Assembly: GCA_036703255.1 (NCBI GenBank)
Contig: DATNPL010000068.1
Span: forward strand, 1 to 64,000
DNA from: Drouetiella sp036703255
GTDB taxonomy: Bacteria > Cyanobacteriota > Cyanobacteriia > Elainellales > Elainellaceae
Direction of reading: 5' to 3'
DNA: 64,000 nucleotides
Made by a program: the position numbers and the translations under genes
Shown here: in pieces, positions 1 through 7,929 of the stretch
Layout: each line of letters opens with the position of its first letter
Numbering within the stretch: the first letter of the stretch is position 1
The notes under the pieces: model-generated
Database searches by the model: none
Told to the model about the DNA's origin: nothing
The model's input: only the letters and a program-made list of their open reading frames with translations

Positions 1-21
1 GTGGGGCGCTTCGCGCCCCAC
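1..21. terminator. Short GC-rich intergenic hairpin
   Basis: Bases 1-9 and 13-21 are perfect inverted repeats (GTGGGGCGC, loop TTC, GCGCCCCAC). It resembles the hairpins found between genes at 50055, 52964, 36932 and 17520. Whatever gene it serves lies left of the window, so its role as a terminator is inferred. Confidence 0.45.
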
Positions 22-116
22 CAAAATGTCCCGGCTCTAACCTCGGTGTCTACAGCTATAAACGAGCAGTTCTGCAATTTTTTCTTGGGTTCAGTATGCC
101 CTAGAAAACCCATGAA

Positions 117-158
117 ATAACCCCAAAGCCCTCTGAATTGGGAAGGCTTTGGGGTTAT
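117..158 (-). terminator. psbA terminator hairpin
   Basis: A perfect 14-bp stem (ATAACCCCAAAGCC at 117-130 with its complement at 145-158) encloses a 14-base loop. It lies 43 bases past the psbA stop codon. The T-run after it on the minus strand is short (TTTCAT), so it may act partly as an mRNA-stabilising 3' hairpin. Confidence 0.75.
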
Positions 159-200
159 GCAGCAAGGAGTTATTAACTGGCAGTTTCTAGCTGTCAGCGA

Positions 201-1283
201 TTAACCATTGATAGCAGGAGCTTGCAAAGCAACAGGTGTAGCTTCACCCGCAGCGAGGTCAAGCGGGAAGTTGTGAGCGTTGCGCTCGTGCATCACTTCC
301 ATACCCAAGTTCGCACGGTTCAAAACATCTGCCCAGGTGTTTACAACCCGGCCTTGGCTATCCAACACAGACTGGTTAAAGTTGAACCCGTTCAGGTTGA
401 ACGCCATCGTGCTGATACCCATTGCGGTTAACCAGATTCCCACGACTGGCCATGCACCCAAGAAGAAGTGCAGAGCGCGGGAGTTGTTGAACGATGCGTA
501 TTGGAAGATCAACCGACCGAAGTAGCCGTGTGCTGCAACGATGTTGTAGGTCTCTTCTTCTTGTCCAAACTTGTAGCCGTAGTTCTGTGACTCGGTTTCA
601 GTCGTCTCACGTACCAGGGAGGAGGTGACCAACGAACCGTGCATCGCGGAGAACAAGCTGCCGCCGAAGACGCCTGCCACACCCAGCATGTGGAAGGGGT
701 GCATCAGAATGTTGTGCTCGGCTTGGAACACGAACATGAAGTTGAAGGTGCCGGAAATACCCAGGGGCATACCGTCAGAGAAGGAACCTTGTCCGATCGG
801 GTAGATCAAGAAGACTGCGGTTGCGGCTGCAACAGGGGCAGAGTAGGCAACGCAGATCCAAGGACGCATGCCCAGACGGTAGGACAGTTCCCATTCACGT
901 CCCATATAGCAGAAGACGCCAATCAGGAAGTGGAAGACGACCAACTGGTAAGGGCCACCGTTGTACAACCATTCATCGAGGGATGCAGCTTCCCAGATGG
1001 GGTAGAAGTGCAGACCGATCGCGTTGGAGGAAGGAACAACAGCACCGGAGATGATATTGTTGCCGTACATCAGAGAACCTGCAACAGGCTCACGGATGCC
1101 GTCGATGTCAACGGGGGGTGCGGCGATGAAGGCGACGATGAAGCAAATGGTGGCGGAGATCAGGGTGGGGATCATCAGAACGCCGAACCAGCCGATGTAC
1201 AGGCGGTTGTCGGTGGAGGTGACCCACTCACAGAAGCGAGACCAGAGGTCAGCGCTTTCACGTCTTTGTAAAGTAGTTGTCAT
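201..1283 (-). CDS. psbA: Photosystem II D1 protein, E130 form
   Basis: D1 core subunit of the photosystem II reaction centre in the thylakoid membrane. It carries TyrZ and ligands of P680, the Mn4CaO5 cluster and plastoquinone QB. The 360-residue length is standard. Key residues are in place: Y161, D170, E189, H198, S264, H332, E333, H337, D342 and A344. A 16-residue tail follows A344 and would be removed by CtpA. Residue 130 is Glu, which in Synechococcus-type isoform sets marks the high-light D1:2 form rather than the Gln130 D1:1 form. It is a single gene here, followed by a strong hairpin. Identification is certain; the isoform assignment rests mainly on one residue. Confidence 0.99.
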   Translation of the reverse strand: MTTTLQRRESADLWSRFCEWVTSTDNRLYIGWFGVLMIPTLISATICFIVAFIAAPPVDIDGIREPVAGSLMYGNNIISGAVVPSSNAIGLHFYPIWEAASLDEWLYNGGPYQLVVFHFLIGVFCYMGREWELSYRLGMRPWICVAYSAPVAAATAVFLIYPIGQGSFSDGMPLGISGTFNFMFVFQAEHNILMHPFHMLGVAGVFGGSLFSAMHGSLVTSSLVRETTETESQNYGYKFGQEEETYNIVAAHGYFGRLIFQYASFNNSRALHFFLGAWPVVGIWLTAMGISTMAFNLNGFNFNQSVLDSQGRVVNTWADVLNRANLGMEVMHERNAHNFPLDLAAGEATPVALQAPAING

Positions 1284-1544
1284 GGTAGGAAGTCCGGTTT
1301 GATTTGAATGAGATAGAAGCTGTATCGGTTATGTATGCTGTAAGCTTAACCGAAATATGAAGGAATGTAACAAACTCTCGGCATAGTTTTTCTGATAGAG
1401 GGCATAAGCTGGAGTTATAGCTGAAACCAAGCTGGAGGCTGCAAAGATTGATGTCGCTGCATTCTCCCTGATTCCTCTCAGATAGAATTCACAGCTACTT
1501 TCCGCACCGCCCCTTTTGAATTTCCTCAACACAAGGATGAGATT

Positions 1545-2372
1545 ATGAGTCTGTTGGCTGGGATGCTGATTATGCTGATGGGCGCGATCGCTATCCTTTC
1601 GATCACTCAGATCATCACTCAAGCGTGTTCTGCTCCAGCCCAACCCCTATTTCTTCCCTTGAGCCAATGGCAGGTGGTTGACCTGACTCATCCTTTGACC
1701 CCTACTATTCCGATCTGGCCTGGTGACCCCAAAATCGAAATTCAGCCTTGGGCTTCTTATGACAAGGAAGGCTACTTTATCAATCGGGTCACGATGGGAG
1801 AGCATAGCGGCACTCACTGGGGCACGCCCAACTCTTTCTTTCAAGGGGCTACCAGCGCGGAACAGGTTGCTGTTGATCAACTGGTCGCTCCAGCTGTGGT
1901 GATCGATATTCGAGAGCAGACGGCGCAAGACCCAGACTACCGACTTTCACTCTCGGATGTTCAAGTCTGGGAATTGGCACATGGACAAATACCAGCGGGT
2001 AGCCTTGTGCTGCTATGGACGGGGTGGCAAGTGCGATGGCTTAATTCCTCTGCTTTTATGAATGCGGATGCGCAAGGGGTGCAGCATTGGCCGGGGTTTA
2101 GTGCGGAGGCCGCAGAGTTTTTAGTCTCTGAACGGCAGATTGCAGGGCTTGGAACAGACACGCATGGGGCTGATCCTGGTAATGATGAGGTCTATGCGGC
2201 TAGCTCTGCAATCTACACCGCAAAAGGCATGATTTTGGAATGTTTGACAGGGTTAGAGCAGCTACCTGCTACAGGTGCAACGCTGGTCGTTGGAGGCTTG
2301 CCCATCCAAGGTGGATCGGGCAGTCCAGCAAGGGTGTTTGCATTTCTATTGCCAGAATCAGCCAAAAACTGA
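1545..2372 (+). CDS. Cyclase-family protein with altered metal motif
   Basis: Member of the cyclase/kynurenine-formamidase/isatin-hydrolase fold, recognised by the opening DLTHPLTPTIPIWPGDP (about residues 46-62) and the later GTDTHGAD and GLEQLP segments. The N-terminus (1-30) is hydrophobic, suggesting export or a membrane anchor. The family metal-binding signature HxGTHxDAPxH reads HSGTHWGTPNS at 87-97. The first two His are kept, but the metal-ligand Asp is Gly93 and the last His is Ser97. This may be a divergent subfamily or an inactive one. The substrate is unknown. The start follows AAGGATGAG and the gene is divergent from psbA. Confidence 0.8.
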   Translation: MSLLAGMLIMLMGAIAILSITQIITQACSAPAQPLFLPLSQWQVVDLTHPLTPTIPIWPGDPKIEIQPWASYDKEGYFINRVTMGEHSGTHWGTPNSFFQGATSAEQVAVDQLVAPAVVIDIREQTAQDPDYRLSLSDVQVWELAHGQIPAGSLVLLWTGWQVRWLNSSAFMNADAQGVQHWPGFSAEAAEFLVSERQIAGLGTDTHGADPGNDEVYAASSAIYTAKGMILECLTGLEQLPATGATLVVGGLPIQGGSGSPARVFAFLLPESAKN

Positions 2373-2634
2373 GTTAGAGCTTATGCTTGGTCGGAGATCA
2401 ATCACTGAATCGATACTTGAATTTTATCTGCCTCAGTAATTTTTACTGTAGTCCGCTGTTTATTTTGCGTTCCTAAATAGCAGCCTTGAGCGCAACTTCA
2501 CGCATGTTGCTCAAATGTTCTTACAAAGCCTCCAGGGGTTGCCCGAATGCTAAACCCTTACGCTTGAGTTTCCGGTGTGATTTAATCCACGATCCTTAGC
2601 GAGGCGATCGCCCTCGCGAGGCTGGCATTGAGCT
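2373..2634. other. Intergenic region with dispersed repeat copy A
   Basis: No gene is seen here. The right half holds one copy of a 64-bp repeat (2536-2599) described separately, followed by the GC-rich palindromic stretch GCGAGGCGATCGCCCTCGC at 2600-2618, which contains a HIP1 site. The cyclase-family gene on the left and the SPFH gene on the right converge on this gap, so it probably contains their termination signals. Confidence 0.5.
2536..2599 (-). repeat. 64-bp dispersed repeat, copy A
   Basis: The reverse complement of 2536-2599 matches 19234-19297 at 61 of 64 positions by eye. The two copies lie 16.7 kb apart in opposite orientation, both just past the ends of genes. No coding potential is evident. 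It could be a small non-autonomous element or a remnant of a larger one. Confidence 0.85.
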
Positions 2635-3489
2635 TCATGATCGATTCGCCGTTACTAAATCTTCCAGATCCAGGTCAAATAGGGCTGAACCCGTCCCCCC
2701 ATTGATCAGCGGCAGCTTGCCATCCCACCGTTCGATCGCCTGTCTTCGCAGAATTTCTGGAGTCAGCGTGTCCCGGATAATCTGATGGGCTTCGGCATCG
2801 CCTTTGGCTAAATTCACCTTCATTTCGGCTTCACGGATTGCTTTCTGCGCCATAAATCCGGCACGCTTGGCCTCTTGTTCGGCAATCTGTTTGGCTTCGA
2901 CCGCATCACTAAACCGATCGCTAAAGTGAACATGCACCAGCGAAATATCATCGATCGCAATATGGTAATTTGCTAAGCGGATCAGCAAGAGCTGATCGAC
3001 CACGGCCTTAACTTCGCCCCGTTTGGTGATGATTTCTTCAGCGGTATATTGGGCGATCGCGGCCTTCAGGACTTCCTCTACAGCGGGGTTAATAATCCGA
3101 TCGATCACAGCTTGCTCATCACCAATTTCCTGAAACATCAGATGGGCTTCTGTCGGAATTACATGCCAGTTGAGCGCTACATCGGCATAAATATCTTGCA
3201 GATCTCTAGAGGAAGCCTCGGCAGAAATTTCCTGCTTTTGCACCCGCACGCTTAGCTTTTGGACGGTGTGAACTAGAGGAACGACAAAGTGAATCCCCTC
3301 CGGCAAGATCTGAGGCTGCACCTGTCCAAACCGCATTAGCACGCCCCTTTGACCTGCCCCAATCACAGAGAAAAAGCTGGAGGCGATCGCCAAAATCAGC
3401 AGAACGACAATGGTTCGGCTGGCAATGTAGGCGTCTGTACGATTGCCAGACTTGGCAGACTGCGCTGGGGGATTCACTTTTGAGGTCAT
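2635..3489 (-). CDS. Prohibitin/SPFH-domain membrane protein
   Basis: SPFH (prohibitin) family protein, expected to form ring-like oligomers at a membrane and to act as a scaffold or protease regulator. One membrane segment lies at about residues 25-46, followed by the SPFH core starting GAGQRGVLMRFGQV and a charged, coiled-coil-prone stretch rich in AEQEAKRAG-type sequence near 200-235. The 284-residue length is typical of bacterial prohibitins. It is the last gene on the strand of the tauCAB-like operon, 45 bases after the ATPase, so it may be co-transcribed. A link to sulfonate uptake is only positional. Confidence 0.9.
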   Translation of the reverse strand: MTSKVNPPAQSAKSGNRTDAYIASRTIVVLLILAIASSFFSVIGAGQRGVLMRFGQVQPQILPEGIHFVVPLVHTVQKLSVRVQKQEISAEASSRDLQDIYADVALNWHVIPTEAHLMFQEIGDEQAVIDRIINPAVEEVLKAAIAQYTAEEIITKRGEVKAVVDQLLLIRLANYHIAIDDISLVHVHFSDRFSDAVEAKQIAEQEAKRAGFMAQKAIREAEMKVNLAKGDAEAHQIIRDTLTPEILRRQAIERWDGKLPLINGGTGSALFDLDLEDLVTANRS

Positions 3490-3534
3490 GCTCAGCTTGA
3501 AACTAAAGGCTGCTTAATTCATCGCCCCCTTAGT

Positions 3535-4344
3535 TTAAGTCACCTCTCGAATACTCGTAACCAGATGTTCGCGCATCTCTACAAATTCTCTCGATAGGCG
3601 CAGATGACTCGCAGACTCTGTGCGTTTAGCAAAGGGATTTGGGATATCTTGGACAATCCGACCCGGACGGGCATGCATAATCACAATGCGCGTTGCCAAC
3701 AGCATGGCTTCTTCAACATCATGGGTGATGAAAAAGATAGTTTTTCGAGTTTGTTGCCAGATCCCCTTGAGGTGAATCTGCATTGATTCACGGGTCAGCG
3801 CATCCAGTGCCCCAAAAGGTTCATCCATGAGGATTAGCTTTGGGTCAGCTGCTAAGGTTCGAGCGATCGCGGCTCGTTGCTGCATCCCGCCCGATAGCTG
3901 ATGCGGCAACAGATGGGTAGCGTGAGACAACCCCACCATATCTAAATAGTGCGAGACTTTCTGCTTCCGCTCTAGCTTCTGAATGCCCCGCATTTTGGGG
4001 CCAAACTCAACGTTATGGGCGATCGTCAGCCAAGGAAACAGGTTGGGTCGCTGAAATACAACTCCGACATCGGCATTTGGCTGAGTGTGCCGTTGTCGAG
4101 CAATCAAGATTTCGCCTGATGTTGGGGTTTGGTATCCGGCGATGACGCGCAGCAACGTTGTTTTACCACAGCCCGATGAGCCTAAGACGCAGACAAAATC
4201 GCCTGATTGTAGCTCTAAATTAATGTCTTGCAGCACTTCATTGCGGTGACTGCCTGTGCCGAACGTGACATTAATATGGGTGAGGTGAGTCGTATCTTCT
4301 AGATTGCGTTTGTCTGTGATTGAAGCGGATGGATAGGTCGTCAT
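3535..4344 (-). CDS. tauB: ABC transporter ATPase, taurine/sulfonate type
   Basis: Cytoplasmic ATPase that would drive import of taurine or another sulfonate with the neighbouring permease and binding protein. Walker A GSSGCGKT is at 55-62, the signature LSGGMQQ at 150-156 and Walker B LILMDEP at 170-176, followed by a switch His in FFITHDVEEA. The length (269) and the sequence around Walker A fit the TauB/SsuB/NrtD group. The gene starts 7 bases after the binding-protein gene, a clear operon arrangement. The exact substrate cannot be read from the ATPase; taurine is the best guess because the partner binding protein is TauA-like. Confidence 0.88.
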   Translation of the reverse strand: MTTYPSASITDKRNLEDTTHLTHINVTFGTGSHRNEVLQDINLELQSGDFVCVLGSSGCGKTTLLRVIAGYQTPTSGEILIARQRHTQPNADVGVVFQRPNLFPWLTIAHNVEFGPKMRGIQKLERKQKVSHYLDMVGLSHATHLLPHQLSGGMQQRAAIARTLAADPKLILMDEPFGALDALTRESMQIHLKGIWQQTRKTIFFITHDVEEAMLLATRIVIMHARPGRIVQDIPNPFAKRTESASHLRLSREFVEMREHLVTSIREVT

Positions 4345-4351
4345 GGCTTGC

Positions 4352-5398
4352 TTAGAGCGCTTTTGTGTAAAAACTCTTTTGATATCCTGTCAGATCAGGT
4401 GCAGAAGGAATGGCTTTCTGCGCCACCATGAATTCTGCCGATTCTTTAAGAATCTTGGCAAAGTTACCGGGCTGCTCGGCAGTGCCTAGATACTGAGAGC
4501 TTTTTTGCTCGGTCGAGTCTAGCCAGATAATTTCGGTCATGGCGGATTTGCTCTCTTGGGGCGTAATGCCTACCTCAGTGGCGATCGTCGCTGCTGCTGC
4601 ATCCGGATCGCTGCGGTAAGTCTTGATGGCCTCGTTCAAAACTGCAACATACTGCTTAACCGCATCTGGATATTGGTCGGCAAACTCTTTGCTCACTACG
4701 CCCACATCGGCCGTTACCACGCCTTTCTTTGCTAAATCTGCTGATGTGGTGAGAATTGTTCCGCCGATTTTTTGCAGCTTGCTTAAGTTAGGCTGCCAGA
4801 CATATCCCGCATCGATGTCTCCCCGCTGCCAGGCCGCAATTAGATCAGGAGGCTGCAAGTCCAGCAGGGTTAGATCCCTCTGGTCAATATTTTCTAGCTT
4901 CAGCAGATTCAGCAAAGAGAAGTGGGCAGTAGACCCAAAAGGTGTGGCAACTTTCTTGCCTTTGAGGTCAGCGATCGCCTTGATTTGATCTTTAACAATC
5001 AGCGCTTCGGCACTGCCAATGACATCATGAATAAAGTAGACGTAATAGGGCAAGTCGCGGGCAATACCTACGCTAGTCGGGACAGAGCCAGCCAGCCCAA
5101 AATCGATGCCTTTGGCTGCAAAGGCCGTATTGACATCCCGCCCGGAATCAAAGCTAATATACTGCACTTCTGAATTAGGAAAGGCTTTTTGAGCCAAGCC
5201 AAGCGCTTTCGCTAAGACTTCGGCGTTAGGGATCACCTGATAGCCAATGCGAATTTTTGCGGGGACTGCGGAGGCTGCCGTAGAAGTAGGAGAGCTTGGG
5301 CTGGAGGAAGAGGACGGCGTGCTGGTACAGCTAGAAGCAATCAGCGGCAGGCTTAATCCCACCAGCCCGAATAACATATCTCTTCGCTTGAGTGGCAT
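4352..5398 (-). CDS. tauA: Taurine-like ABC substrate-binding lipoprotein
   Basis: Periplasmic solute-binding protein of the NMT1/TauA/SsuA class. The N-terminus MPLKRRDMLFG leads into a hydrophobic stretch ending in lipobox IASSC at about residues 20-24, so it should be lipid-anchored. Landmarks include KIRIGYQVIPNAE, an FDSGRDVNTAFAAKGIDFG segment and DLKGKKVATPFGSTAH. A low-complexity Ser/Thr/Pro linker follows the lipobox. It sits between permease and ATPase genes in one leftward operon. No tauD dioxygenase is present in the window, so intracellular desulfonation would have to rely on another enzyme such as the SsuD encoded at 8.3 kb. Confidence 0.85.
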   Translation of the reverse strand: MPLKRRDMLFGLVGLSLPLIASSCTSTPSSSSSPSSPTSTAASAVPAKIRIGYQVIPNAEVLAKALGLAQKAFPNSEVQYISFDSGRDVNTAFAAKGIDFGLAGSVPTSVGIARDLPYYVYFIHDVIGSAEALIVKDQIKAIADLKGKKVATPFGSTAHFSLLNLLKLENIDQRDLTLLDLQPPDLIAAWQRGDIDAGYVWQPNLSKLQKIGGTILTTSADLAKKGVVTADVGVVSKEFADQYPDAVKQYVAVLNEAIKTYRSDPDAAAATIATEVGITPQESKSAMTEIIWLDSTEQKSSQYLGTAEQPGNFAKILKESAEFMVAQKAIPSAPDLTGYQKSFYTKAL

Positions 5399-5453
5399 AT
5401 TCTAGTCGTCCTCGTGAAAGTTATTAACCAAGTTTGTGGTCAAAGCTAAATGC

Positions 5454-6293
5454 TTAGTCGTGAGCAATCCAGGGAAGCTGCGTCTTCTGCACCCAGCGAA
5501 TTCCGGCATCAATTAAGATGGCAATGATGCCCATGATGATGATGCCGACGAAGATGACATCACTCCTGAGAAATTTACTGGCATCTAGCACCATCCAACC
5601 TACGCCAGATACCGCTGCGACCATCTCGGCTGCGACCAAGGTGGAATAGGCAACGCCGATCGCCGTTCTCAGTCCGGTAAATATCTCTGGTAAGCAAGAG
5701 GGAAAAATAACGTATAGAAAGAGCTGCCATCCCGATGCGCCTAGCGATCGCGCCCCGTTAATCCGATCGATCGAGATGCGCTGCACACCTGATACAACAG
5801 CAAGATACAGGGGGGCAAACGCAGCTAAGAAGAGTAAGGCAATCTTAGAGGGATTCTCGATACCCAACCAAATCACGAGAAGTGTGTAGTAGGCCAAAGG
5901 CGGCAGCGGTCGATAGAACTCAATTAGGGGATCGAGGGCTGCTCGGAAGGGCTTCAAAAATCCGCTTAACAGACCTAAAGGAATAGCAGTGGCGATCGCC
6001 AGCACCAATGCCAGCAGTAATCGATACATGCTTTGGGTAATGTGGAACAACAGAGAGTTGTCTTTGTAGCCGTCTTTCAAAATTTCCAAGAAGGCTGACC
6101 ATACTGAGGCAGGCGTAGGCAAGAAGAGTGGGCTAACCCACTGCAAAGCGGTGGCGATGAACCAGAGCAGTAGTATAAATGACACAGAAGCCAAGGAGAT
6201 TAGGCGTTCTGAGGTTAACACCTGATGAAACCAGGACTGATCCGCCTTGCGGTTGGCTGGCTCTAGATTTTGCTGATTGGCTTTGAGTACCAT
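5454..6293 (-). CDS. tauC: ABC transporter permease, taurine/sulfonate type
   Basis: Inner-membrane permease of the TauC/SsuC family with about six membrane segments and a 279-residue length normal for the family. The cytoplasmic coupling loop that docks onto the ATPase is visible as INGARSLGASGWQLFLYVIFP near residues 185-205. It is the first gene of the leftward operon permease, binding protein, ATPase. The bipartite palindrome at 6426-6463 lies about 133 bases upstream and is the likely control site. A taurine rather than generic sulfonate role is inferred from the partner TauA-like protein. Confidence 0.88.
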   Translation of the reverse strand: MVLKANQQNLEPANRKADQSWFHQVLTSERLISLASVSFILLLWFIATALQWVSPLFLPTPASVWSAFLEILKDGYKDNSLLFHITQSMYRLLLALVLAIATAIPLGLLSGFLKPFRAALDPLIEFYRPLPPLAYYTLLVIWLGIENPSKIALLFLAAFAPLYLAVVSGVQRISIDRINGARSLGASGWQLFLYVIFPSCLPEIFTGLRTAIGVAYSTLVAAEMVAAVSGVGWMVLDASKFLRSDVIFVGIIIMGIIAILIDAGIRWVQKTQLPWIAHD

Positions 6294-6425
6294 AGTTCGC
6301 TATGACCTCAGCAACGGTCTAAGACAATGATCCAGAAGAATGACGAGTCCAACGCACTCTAATGTTGAATTTTCCATAGAGGGAGTTAATCCAATTTTTA
6401 CGGGTAAATTCTGCGAGTGTTAGCA

Positions 6426-6463
6426 CTATACTCCGGTTAATCGATCGGAGTATAGTAATTAAG
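6426..6463. promoter_or_regulatory. Candidate sulfur-regulon operator, tau operon
   Basis: Left half CTATACTCCGGTT (6426-6438) and right half TATAGTAATTAAG (6451-6463), separated by 12 bases. Within it, CTATACTCCG and CGGAGTATAG form a perfect 10-bp inverted repeat (6426-6435, 6446-6455). It is the most divergent match to the shared motif, but the spacing is the same. It lies 133 bases upstream of the permease start. Confidence 0.5.
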
Positions 6464-6674
6464 ATTAAATTAATGAATTTTTATGCAGTCTTACGGTGGT
6501 CTAATTCAATCTGCTGATGCCAAGCGTCGAAGACAGTTGAATCAGCCGACCGACTGCTTGAGAGGAATACTCCGCTCAAGGCATCTACATCGTGAGGCAA
6601 GATGCCCTGCGTCAGTAAATCTTGTGTTGAAGTTAGACTTGCTTTTGTTTACAGCTCATGTTAACGTTTGATCC

Positions 6675-6712
6675 ATAAAATACGGTAATCTTATCGGAAT
6701 ACCGATATTAAA
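6675..6712. promoter_or_regulatory. Candidate sulfur-regulon operator, CRP-like gene
   Basis: Left half ATAAAATACGGTA (6675-6687) and right half TACCGATATTAAA (6700-6712), with the common 19-bp spacing between box centres. It ends only 4 bases before the ATG at 6717, so binding could block transcription or translation initiation. This suggests feedback control of the regulator gene. Confidence 0.6.
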
Positions 6713-6716
6713 ATCC

Positions 6717-7310
6717 ATGAATCAGCCTATGCTTGCTTCTTCCCCGACCTTATTAAAACTGACTCAGCCTCAGCTCTTTGCGGCGCGTGCCATCTTGCCC
6801 TCTCGGCCGAATAGCCTTTGGAAAATTAAGTCTGGATTTGTGCGGACTTTGACTTGGTTAGAAGATGGCAATAACGTGGCGTTGGGGATTTGGGGTGAGG
6901 GAGATGTCGTTGGCGCAATGCTCTCCAATGCCGATCCCTTTCAGATTGAGTGCTTGACAAAAGTTGAGGCGATCGCTGTACCTTTTTCGGAGTTGCGAAA
7001 TGCCACCGAGGTACTGTTGACGCACTTGCATCAAGTGGAGGCTCTGATGCAAATTCATAGCCACAGACGAATTGATATGGTGCTGCTTAAGTTTCTAGAA
7101 TGGCTAGACAAGCGATTTGGACAAGACGTAGAGAACGGCCGACTCTTAAATCTCCGGTTAACACATCAAGATATTGCAGAAGCGATCGGTTCTACTCGCG
7201 TTACTGTCACCCGCATCCTCAATCAATTTGAGAAACAAGGTGTCGTTCAATGCCTATCTTTGCAACGGATTGTTCTTCACGAGCAGGATGGCTGGCACTA
7301 TCAGATCTAG
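6717..7310 (+). CDS. CRP/FNR-family transcription regulator (CysR-like)
   Basis: A 197-residue DNA-binding regulator. The N-terminal half is a shortened cyclic-nucleotide-binding-like beta-roll (SGFVRTLTWLEDGNNVALGIWGEGDVVGAM, about 38-67) without an obvious cAMP-contact motif. The C-terminal helix-turn-helix reads LTHQDIAEAIGSTRVTVTRI at about 149-168. Among cyanobacterial CRP relatives it best fits NtcA-like/CysR-like proteins; CysR controls sulfur acquisition in Synechococcus. Its place between tau and ssu operons supports a sulfur role. Two copies of the shared palindrome lie in its upstream region, so it is either the regulator of that motif or one of its targets. The paralogue assignment is inference. 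Confidence 0.8.
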   Translation: MNQPMLASSPTLLKLTQPQLFAARAILPSRPNSLWKIKSGFVRTLTWLEDGNNVALGIWGEGDVVGAMLSNADPFQIECLTKVEAIAVPFSELRNATEVLLTHLHQVEALMQIHSHRRIDMVLLKFLEWLDKRFGQDVENGRLLNLRLTHQDIAEAIGSTRVTVTRILNQFEKQGVVQCLSLQRIVLHEQDGWHYQI

Positions 7311-7380
7311 GACGCTAATCTTTCAGTGATTTGGCGCTCTGTGTTGAGGATAAACCCAAAATTCTTCCCTTTCTGGAATT

Positions 7381-7423
7381 GCCGTTTTTAGAAGCTGTGC
7401 TTTGCGCGACTTCTAGAAACGGC
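7381..7423. terminator. Bidirectional terminator hairpin
   Basis: GCCGTTTTTAGAAG (7381-7394) pairs with CTTCTAGAAACGGC (7410-7423) with one mismatch, in the gap where the CRP-like gene and the phosphatase gene converge. It could end transcripts from both sides. Confidence 0.7.
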
Positions 7424-7473
7424 GTTATTAATTTCATAGCCGGATTCAGCAATGCTCTAAAAACCACTTGAGG

Positions 7474-7929
7474 TTAAAGTTCAAGGCTTGATTGGGGTTC
7501 TGAATAGCGCTCATCGATAAACTGTTTGAGGTGCGGCTGCTCCAAGCTAATGCCCAACTCTTGCGCTTTAGCCGTGAGCTGTTCTAGCGTCAATCCTGCC
7601 TCGATCGCATGGGCAATTAGGGCAATTCCGCCTGCCCGCAATCCGGCGCCACAGTGCAGCAGGAGGGGCTTAGGCAGATTCTCTACCTCCCAAAGCGCCT
7701 TAGCTACCTGTTCAGGGTCAGGGTTGAGATTGCTGAGGGCAATATTGGCATAGTCTAGACCGACTGCGGCAGCTTGAGTTGCTTCATCGCTGAGCACTCC
7801 AGATTCATCGGGCGATCGCAAATTGAGTACTGATTTAAATCCTTCTTCGGCTGCTTGCTGCAACTGTTCAGAAGTTAACTGACCTGCAAAGCTCAAGTCA
7901 TGATTGAGTCTCTTAGCGTTGTCTACCAT
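7474..7929 (-). CDS. DUF442/BLH-type protein tyrosine phosphatase fold
   Basis: A 151-residue protein of the beta-lactamase-hydrolase-like (DUF442) phosphatase group. The active-site loop HCGAGLRAG has Cys93 and Arg98, the short Cys-x4-Arg form usual in this family. The conserved opening is seen as GQLTSEQLQQAAEEGFKSVLNLR (about 16-38). In other bacteria this domain is often linked to persulfide dioxygenases and hydrogen-sulfide detoxification; such a dioxygenase domain is encoded elsewhere in this window (29.1 kb). It is divergent from ssuD and shares the operator at 8114-8151. Phosphatase activity and substrate are untested inferences. Confidence 0.8.
   Translation of the reverse strand: MVDNAKRLNHDLSFAGQLTSEQLQQAAEEGFKSVLNLRSPDESGVLSDEATQAAAVGLDYANIALSNLNPDPEQVAKALWEVENLPKPLLLHCGAGLRAGGIALIAHAIEAGLTLEQLTAKAQELGISLEQPHLKQFIDERYSEPQSSLEL

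Larger units (their letters stand above)
6294..6716. other. Divergent promoter region between tau operon and CRP-like gene
   Basis: No credible gene; a 62-codon frame at 6483-6671 has no recognisable content. The stretch contains two versions of the sulfur-linked palindrome, at 6426-6463 and 6675-6712, and is AT-rich around 6456-6480. Confidence 0.6.

Noticed and set aside
639..1271. A 210-codon open frame on the plus strand opposite psbA
   Set aside because: It lies wholly antisense to psbA, whose codon bias leaves the opposite strand open. The translation is low in hydrophobic residues and matches no family.
1329..1643. A 104-codon minus-strand frame between psbA and the cyclase-family gene
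   Set aside because: It overlaps the promoter region and the start of the cyclase-family gene in antisense and has a composition unlike a real protein.
6426..6455. NtcA site in the tau promoter
   Set aside because: The inverted repeat does not have the GTA-N8-TAC arrangement; it fits the window-wide palindrome better.
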